64,000 nt of DNA from Streptomyces sp. NBC_01237 (GTDB lineage: Bacteria; Actinomycetota; Actinomycetes; Streptomycetales; Streptomycetaceae): NCBI RefSeq assembly GCF_035917275.1, contig NZ_CP108508.1, forward strand, positions 3,162,001-3,226,000, in the 5' to 3' direction. A model generated the notes under the pieces. It was not told where the DNA came from. It was given only the letters and a program-made list of their open reading frames with translations, and made no database searches. The position numbers and the translations under genes are program-made. Below, one piece after another: positions 61,634 through 64,000 of this stretch; position 1 is the stretch's first letter, and every line of letters starts with the position of its first letter.

Positions 61634-62658
61634 GGCGCGGTGGTCGCCTCGCCGGGCGTGCCTTCGGGTATCTCCGGGTGCAGCTGGGCGGCGAGCTTGC
61701 CGACCGCGGCGGGGGCGCGGACGCCGAGGACCGCGTCGGAGAGCGGGAGGACGGCGAACCGCTTGTTCTTGATCGCGGGGACGTCGGCGAGCGCCGGGTC
61801 GTCCAGGAGGCGCTTCTTCTTCTGGGCGACGGTGGTGGCGCCGTAGTCGTAGATGACGATGACGTCGGGCTTGCGGGCGACGACGTTCTCCCAGGAGGCG
61901 TCGCCGAATGCCTTGTCGAGGTCGGCGAAGACGTTGCGGCCGCCGGCCCGGGTGATCAGCTCGTTGCCGATGCCCTTGCCGCCCGCGGTGAAGGCCGTCT
62001 TGTCGCCGCTGTCGTAGACGAAGACGGAGACCGGCTCCACGGACGTGAGCTTCTTCGCCGTGGCGGCGTTGGTGGCCTTGGCCTCGTCGATCCAGGTTTC
62101 GGCGCGGCGGCTGACGCCGAAGGTGTGGCCGACCTCGCGGACCTCCTCGTAGAGGGCGTCCATCGCGGTGTCGCCCTTGGAGCAGTACTCCGTGTTGAGC
62201 CGGGTGTCGATGCCGGACTTCTTGAGCGCCTCGCGGCTGCGGCCGTCGCCCGCGGCGAACGCGGTGGCGTATCCGCCGTAGACGAAGTCGGGGTCGGCGG
62301 CGAGGAGCTGCTCGTACGAGGGGTACTCCTTGGCCAGGACGGGGACGGCCTCGTACTGGCTCTCGTACGTGGGCAGGACCTTGTCGTCGAGGTAGGCGGT
62401 GCCGACCAGGGACTTGGCGAGGCCCAGTTCCAGCATCACTTCGGTGACGTGCTGGTTCATGGTGACGGCGCGCTTCGGCGGTGCCTTGTACGTCGTGGTG
62501 ACACCGCAGTTGGTGACGGTGTACGGGAAGCCCGCGGACGACGCGGCTCCCTTGGCCGGGTCCTTGGAGCCGTTGTCGGCGTCCGTGGCGGAGCAGGCGG
62601 TGAGGGCGAGCGGGAGCAGCACGGCGGCGGCTGTGAGCGCGGGGGTGCGCCGGAACAT
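61630..62658 (-). CDS. Lipoprotein substrate-binding protein of the B12-type importer (342 aa)
   Basis: A periplasmic-binding-protein-like lipoprotein: signal plus lipobox LTACS, then the TonB/PBP fold KRAVTMNQHVTEVMLELGLA with DPDFVYGGYATAF and KPDVIVIYDYGA. It binds the ligand outside the membrane and passes it to the permease. The family name in some profiles is F420-0 binding protein; the cobalamin riboswitch just upstream points to a corrinoid or precursor instead. ATG at 62658 with GGAGAGG about 7 bp upstream. First of a three-gene operon. Confidence 0.88.
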   Translation of the reverse strand: MFRRTPALTAAAVLLPLALTACSATDADNGSKDPAKGAASSAGFPYTVTNCGVTTTYKAPPKRAVTMNQHVTEVMLELGLAKSLVGTAYLDDKVLPTYESQYEAVPVLAKEYPSYEQLLAADPDFVYGGYATAFAAGDGRSREALKKSGIDTRLNTEYCSKGDTAMDALYEEVREVGHTFGVSRRAETWIDEAKATNAATAKKLTSVEPVSVFVYDSGDKTAFTAGGKGIGNELITRAGGRNVFADLDKAFGDASWENVVARKPDVIVIYDYGATTVAQKKKRLLDDPALADVPAIKNKRFAVLPLSDAVLGVRAPAAVGKLAAQLHPEIPEGTPGEATTAP

Positions 62659-62706
62659 GGCGGGGCCTCTCCGGGGGATTTCCGCGTCCCCTGGTCGGTG
62701 CGAGAA

Positions 62707-62814
62707 GGCGGCAGGCCAGTTCCTGACTGCCGAGCCCCGGTCCTCGTGGACGGGGGTTCGGTCACAGTGGCGGGACCGTGCCGGACTCTCACCGGCTTCC
62801 TGGGTCCTGCCGCC
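62707..62814 (-). promoter_or_regulatory. Cobalamin riboswitch
   Basis: Closed by a 9-bp stem (62707-62715 with 62806-62814). Reading on the minus strand it has GGAAGCCGGTGAGAGTCC, then GGTCCCGCCACTGTGACC (the B12 box) and a later CAGGAACTGGCC. At 108 nt it is a compact class. It ends about 50 nt before the binding-protein gene, so it likely shuts the importer off when cobalamin is plentiful. Confidence 0.9.
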
Positions 62815-62924
62815 TCGTTGGGTCTGGGTGCAGTGTGCCAGACGCGGTCGCGGCCCCGGTAAGGCGACCCTCAGTAGGGTCAGCGAGTCACGGGGTCATC
62901 GGGTCGCGGGTGTCGGCGACTGGC

Positions 62925-62971
62925 GGGCGCCGGCAGGGTGCGGGCGCCGGCAGGGTGCGGGCGCCGGTAGG
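62925..62971. repeat. 17-bp tandem repeats
   Basis: GGGCGCCGGCAGGGTGC stands at 62925-62941 and 62942-62958 exactly, with a third partial copy from 62959. The array fills the space between the riboswitch region and the mec stop codon. Confidence 0.75.
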
Positions 62972-62980
62972 CCGTGGGCG

Positions 62981-63403
62981 TCAGTAGGCCTCGACGACCT
63001 TGACGTCCTCCTCCGTGATCTCGCCGTCCACGATGCGGTACGAGCGGAACTGGAACGGGCCCGCCTCGTCGGTGTCCGCGGTGGAGACGAGGACGTAGTG
63101 GGCGCCGGGTTCGTTGGCGTACGTGACGTCGGTGCGGGAGGGGTACGCCTCGGTCGCCGTGTGCGAGTGGTAGACGATCACGGGCTCCTCGTCGCGGTCG
63201 TCCATCTCGCGGTAGAGCTTGAGGAGGTCCGCCGAGTCGAACTCGTAGAACGTGGGCGAGCGGGCGGCGTTGAGCATGGGGATGAACCGTTCGGCGCGTC
63301 CCGTTCCGGCCGGTCCCGCGACGACTCCGCACGCCTCGTCGGGGTGGTCGGCGCGGGAGTGGGCGACGATCTGGTCGAACAGCGCCTGGGTGATGGTCAG
63401 CAT
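62981..63403 (-). CDS. mec: JAMM metalloprotease Mec (CysO-cysteine hydrolase) (140 aa)
   Basis: A MPN/JAMM zinc protease. ADHPDEACGVVAG supplies the conserved Glu (Glu23), and HSHTATEAYPSRTD (His79, His81, Ser89, Asp92) is the JAMM motif. In M. tuberculosis Mec cleaves CysO-cysteine to release cysteine, and related QbsD trims carrier-protein tails. Here CysO ends GGMR, so Mec could have both tasks. ATG at 63403, in preference to an upstream in-frame ATG. Separated from cysO by the B12-importer operon. Confidence 0.92.
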   Translation of the reverse strand: MLTITQALFDQIVAHSRADHPDEACGVVAGPAGTGRAERFIPMLNAARSPTFYEFDSADLLKLYREMDDRDEEPVIVYHSHTATEAYPSRTDVTYANEPGAHYVLVSTADTDEAGPFQFRSYRIVDGEITEEDVKVVEAY

Positions 63404-63420
63404 GGCGTCCAGGATAAGCA

Positions 63421-63461
63421 GCGGGCCCGTCCGTACCGAGGAGTGGTACGGACGGGCCCGC
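63421..63461 (-). terminator. Terminator of the amino-acid permease gene
   Basis: A 17-bp perfect stem, 63421-63437 with 63445-63461, and loop GAGGAGT, beginning 23 bp past the permease stop at 63485. Confidence 0.85.
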
Positions 63462-63484
63462 ATACTGGACGCCCGGGCGGCAGG

Positions 63485-64000
63485 TCACTTCTTGGTGAAG
63501 GCCGTGTTCTCCGGGTTGCGGGCCTTGAGCATCAGGTAGGAGACGCCGAGGATCAGGGCCCAGACCGGTGCGCAGTACAGCGAGATGCGGGCTTCCTTGT
63601 CGATGGCCATCATCACGATGACCATGCCGATGAAGGCGAGCGCGAACACGCTGGTGTACGGGGATCCGGGGGCCCTGAACGTGGACTGCGGGAGCACACC
63701 CCGGTCGGCCAGGAAGCGGAAGCGGAGCTGGCTGAACAGGATCATGATCCAGGCCCACATGCCGGAGATGGTCGCGAAGGAGACGACGTAGTTGAACGCC
63801 TGCCCCGGCCACTGGTAGTTGATCCACACGCCGACGAGCATCAGCGCGGCCGAGAAGGTGGTGCCGATGAACGGCAGGCCGTTCTTCGTGAGCTTGGTGA
63901 AGGCCCGCGGGCCCTGCCCGTTGAGGGCGAGGTCACGCAGCATGCGGCCGGTGGAGTACATGCCGGAGTTGCAGGAGGAGAGCGCCGCGGTCAGGACGAC
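63485..64000 (-). CDS. Amino-acid permease of the APC family, C-terminal part (5' end outside window)
   Basis: The frame is open to the window edge; 171 residues plus stop are present. Hydrophobic helices VSFATISGMWAWIMILFSQL, SVFALAFIGMVIVMMAID and LYCAPVWALILGVSYLML, and the cytoplasmic RPFRAPGSPY-type motif (here STFRAPGSPYTS) and NGQGPRAFTKLTKNGLP loop, match the GABA/asparagine/proline permease group of the APC superfamily. The substrate cannot be fixed from this part. Confidence 0.9.
   Translation of the reverse strand, partial: VVLTAALSSCNSGMYSTGRMLRDLALNGQGPRAFTKLTKNGLPFIGTTFSAALMLVGVWINYQWPGQAFNYVVSFATISGMWAWIMILFSQLRFRFLADRGVLPQSTFRAPGSPYTSVFALAFIGMVIVMMAIDKEARISLYCAPVWALILGVSYLMLKARNPENTAFTKK

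Overview
The window is high-GC DNA from a Streptomyces-type actinomycete. Supporting signs are the GC-rich third codon positions, frequent GTG/TTG starts, many 4-nt ATGA/GTGA overlaps, DasR operators beside a nagF/nagE1/nagE2 PTS cluster, a cysteine leader peptide, and a blaL-blaA-blaB locus like that described in Streptomyces cacaoi. Left of about 29 kb the content is accessory. Right of about 36 kb it looks like conserved Streptomyces core genome.

Region 1 (1-18.7 kb) is a defence-island-like block. It opens with two tandem cytosine-C5 DNA methyltransferases (the first truncated by the window edge). Converging on them is a three-gene minus-strand operon: an XRE helix-turn-helix fused to a GHKL-type ATPase, then two proteins I do not recognise. 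Diverging from that operon, after about 600 bp of relatively AT-rich DNA, is a plus-strand operon. It has a small basic protein, a 1589-aa protein with an N-terminal GHKL/sacsin-like ATPase and a C-terminal SF2 helicase, a UvrD-like SF1 helicase, a DrmA-like helicase and a DrmB-like DUF1998 protein. The last four are chained by 4-nt overlaps. DrmA plus DrmB plus a C5 methyltransferase is the core of DISARM, but no drmC phospholipase-D gene is present and two GHKL ATPases and extra helicases are added. This is the best candidate for a new or poorly described system.

Region 2 (18.7-29.9 kb) holds regulators and degraded genes: a frameshifted anti-sigma-like ATP-binding protein, an XRE/TPR regulator, a P-loop kinase, GNAT, a lone RiPP-type (TgmC-like) methyltransferase with a 5'-truncated DUF6879 gene, a tRNA-like sequence, two uncharacterised genes, an RraA-like protein, an ArsR regulator with matching operators in front of itself and an MFS exporter, and an FMN reductase.

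Region 3 (29.9-36 kb) is the beta-lactamase locus: blaA (LysR) and blaB (cytoplasmic serine-hydrolase-like) are co-transcribed and divergent from blaL, a Tat/lipoprotein class A beta-lactamase. Five 16-bp repeats and a nested palindrome lie between them. Next comes a TetR/flavin-monooxygenase pair with operators laid over a near-consensus promoter, and a small gene preceded by phased palindromes.

Region 4 (36-64 kb) is mostly core: phosphotransferase, DUF445, SGNH hydrolase, DUF1707 protein, a COG4586-type ABC exporter, a class A PBP, an SMR exporter, a GroES-like protein, DUF3618, Bcp, an MHS transporter, tRNA-Leu, rdgB, rph, the DasR-controlled GlcNAc PTS genes, an MBL hydrolase, a membrane-anchored PemK-like protein, the CysO/CysM sulfur-carrier cysteine pathway with its cysteine-containing leader peptide, a cobalamin-riboswitch-controlled ABC importer, the JAMM protease Mec, and the end of an amino-acid permease. 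Many gene ends carry strong hairpins, noted individually. All function calls come from motifs read by eye; no database search was possible.
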